Shown piece after piece: positions 13,253 through 14,340 of a stretch of DNA of 14,340 nucleotides. The number at the start of each line of letters is the position of its first letter. Within the stretch, counting starts at the first letter, position 1. The notes under the pieces are model-generated. The model ran no database searches. It was not told the DNA's origin and saw only the letters and a list, made by a program, of their open reading frames with translations. A program made the position numbers and the translations under genes. The DNA is from Balneolales bacterium (GTDB taxonomy: Bacteria > Bacteroidota > Rhodothermia > Balneolales > Natronogracilivirgulaceae), in the NCBI GenBank assembly GCA_007135895.1, contig SLHZ01000211.1, forward strand, positions 1 through 14,340. Direction: 5' to 3'.

Positions 13253-14254
13253 TCAAGGTACGTGAATGTGACTGAGTATGGTTTCAATGATGTCTTCTGT
13301 TTTGATTTCCTCTGCTTCTGCTTCGTATGTTAAAACAATTCTATGTCTTAATACATCATAGGACATGGCACGGATATCTTCGGGGGTAACATAGGCCCTG
13401 TGCTGAATAAATGCATGAGCGCGTGATGCAAGATTCAAATTAATGCTTCCTCTCGGAGATGCGCCATAATCGATCAATCCTTCAATTTTTTTTATGTTGA
13501 ACCGCGATGGATTGCGAGTTGCCATAATGATATCAATAATATATTGCTCAACTTTTTCATCCATGTATATATCATTGATAACCTTGCGGGCTGTCAATAT
13601 CGTCTCGGGTGAAACTACGGGACTGAGCGACTCGGGCTTGCTTGTTCTCGCCATCTTTCTCATAATCTCAAGCTCCTCATCCTCAGTTGGATAATCTACT
13701 TTGATCTTGAGCATGAAACGATCCACCTGGGCTTCCGGCAAGGGATATGTCCCTTCCTGCTCAACCGGATTCTGTGTGGCAAGCACCAGAAAAGGATCCA
13801 CCAGAGGGAAGGTCTCCTCGCCAATGGTCACCTGTCGCTCCTGCATCGCTTCCAGAAGCGCACTCTGGACTTTCGCAGGGGATCTGTTTATCTCGTCAGC
13901 CAGTATTATGTTTGAGAACACAGGACCTTTTCTGACCGTAAACTCACCGGTCTTCTGGTTGAATATGAGTGTTCCGATAAGATCTGCCGGCAGCAGGTCC
14001 GGCGTGAACTGGATTCGCTGGAATCCGGTGTCAATGGCCCTCGCCAGACTGGATATGGTCAGGGTCTTGGCCAGCCCGGGTACACCCTCGAGGAGCACGT
14101 GGCCATCCGATAGAAGACCGATAAGCAGACGCTCAATCATCATCTTTTGACCTATGATCACCTTGTCCAGTTCGTTGTAAATATCCTTGATGAAGTGACT
14201 GGACTCCTGGATCCGCTCGGTCAGGGCCCGCATGTCAGGACTTCTTTGAATCAT
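13253..14254 (-). CDS. MoxR-family AAA+ ATPase
   Basis: 333 residues, the usual length (about 320-340); ATG at 14252-14254, TGA at 13253-13255. MoxR proteins are cytoplasmic chaperone-like ATPases that help mature or insert cofactors into partner complexes, often with VWA-domain proteins. Seen: Walker A GVPGLAKT (57-64), Walker B IILADE (116-121) followed by INRSPAKVQSALLEAMQE, sensor 1 ATQNP (159-163), PLPEAQVDRF with the arginine finger R179, and sensor 2 GASPRGS (264-270). The AAA_3 core is followed by the C-terminal lid domain. The usual downstream partner, a DUF58 gene, is absent: the next gene is the 83-residue hypothetical. Partners could lie beyond the right edge. Upstream is a 16-base A/T homopolymer. 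Confidence 0.95.
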   Translation of the reverse strand: MIQRSPDMRALTERIQESSHFIKDIYNELDKVIIGQKMMIERLLIGLLSDGHVLLEGVPGLAKTLTISSLARAIDTGFQRIQFTPDLLPADLIGTLIFNQKTGEFTVRKGPVFSNIILADEINRSPAKVQSALLEAMQERQVTIGEETFPLVDPFLVLATQNPVEQEGTYPLPEAQVDRFMLKIKVDYPTEDEELEIMRKMARTSKPESLSPVVSPETILTARKVINDIYMDEKVEQYIIDIIMATRNPSRFNIKKIEGLIDYGASPRGSINLNLASRAHAFIQHRAYVTPEDIRAMSYDVLRHRIVLTYEAEAEEIKTEDIIETILSHIHVP

Positions 14255-14293
14255 GAGCTGTGCCTAATTAATGGGGTGGTGGTTTTTTTGATG

Positions 14294-14309
14294 AAAAAAA
14301 AAAAAAAAA
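14294..14309. repeat. 16-base poly-A (poly-T on moxR strand) upstream of moxR
   Basis: Sixteen A in a row, 40 bases before the moxR start codon, so the moxR leader or promoter contains T16. Such runs slip easily during replication and may change promoter spacing; they are also prone to sequencing-length errors. A further T7 lies nearby at 14283-14289 on the plus strand. Confidence 0.8.
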
Positions 14310-14340
14310 CTGAAGTAAAAACAAACTTTTCTTAAATTCC

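Overview
The window looks like an ordinary chromosomal housekeeping segment of a bacterium in the FCB group (Bacteroidota/Balneolota/Rhodothermota-like). This placement is inferred from protein character and translation signals. Almost no gene has a Shine-Dalgarno sequence; starts are preceded by A/T-rich bases instead (clearest at nadA and rpsA). The S1 protein carries a long acidic N-terminal extension, and the PEP carboxylase is a divergent type. I cannot fix the genus, and no phage, insertion sequence, CRISPR array or RNA gene is visible.

Layout. (1) 1-1726: the 3' end of a PEP carboxylase gene (ppc, +) converges on a family-2 glycosyltransferase gene (-) with a 20-base gap. (2) 1727-3434: a gene-poor stretch holding a 12-base palindrome and about five tandem copies of a 43-bp repeat, followed by a gene for a secreted, beta-propeller-like protein of unknown function (+). 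(3) 3435-8274: three minus-strand genes, rpsT-gpmI (31 bases apart) and then clpC, which follows a 325-base gap with two inverted repeats. An unexplained 65-codon open frame overlaps and follows the clpC end in the -1 frame. (4) 8275-12836: plus-strand genes cmk (TTG start), rpsA and nadA. cmk-rpsA is a widely conserved pair. A dyad-rich leader precedes rpsA, and a perfect-looking 14-bp hairpin separates rpsA from nadA. (5) 12838-14340: an intrinsic terminator, a small basic hypothetical protein (-) and a MoxR-family AAA+ ATPase (-), with a 16-base A/T homopolymer upstream of moxR.

How the genes work together. Central carbon metabolism is represented by GpmI (3-phosphoglycerate to 2-phosphoglycerate) and PEP carboxylase (PEP to oxaloacetate). 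NadA makes quinolinate for NAD. RpsT, RpsA and Cmk serve translation and nucleotide supply, ClpC serves protein quality control, and MoxR is probably a chaperone-like ATPase. The glycosyltransferase and the secreted protein are the accessory, envelope-related part.

I did not find a convincing new multi-gene system. The best leads are the 43-bp repeat array before the secreted-protein gene, the open -1 frame at the end of clpC, the 10-residue repeats in the S1 extension, and several unassigned inverted repeats.
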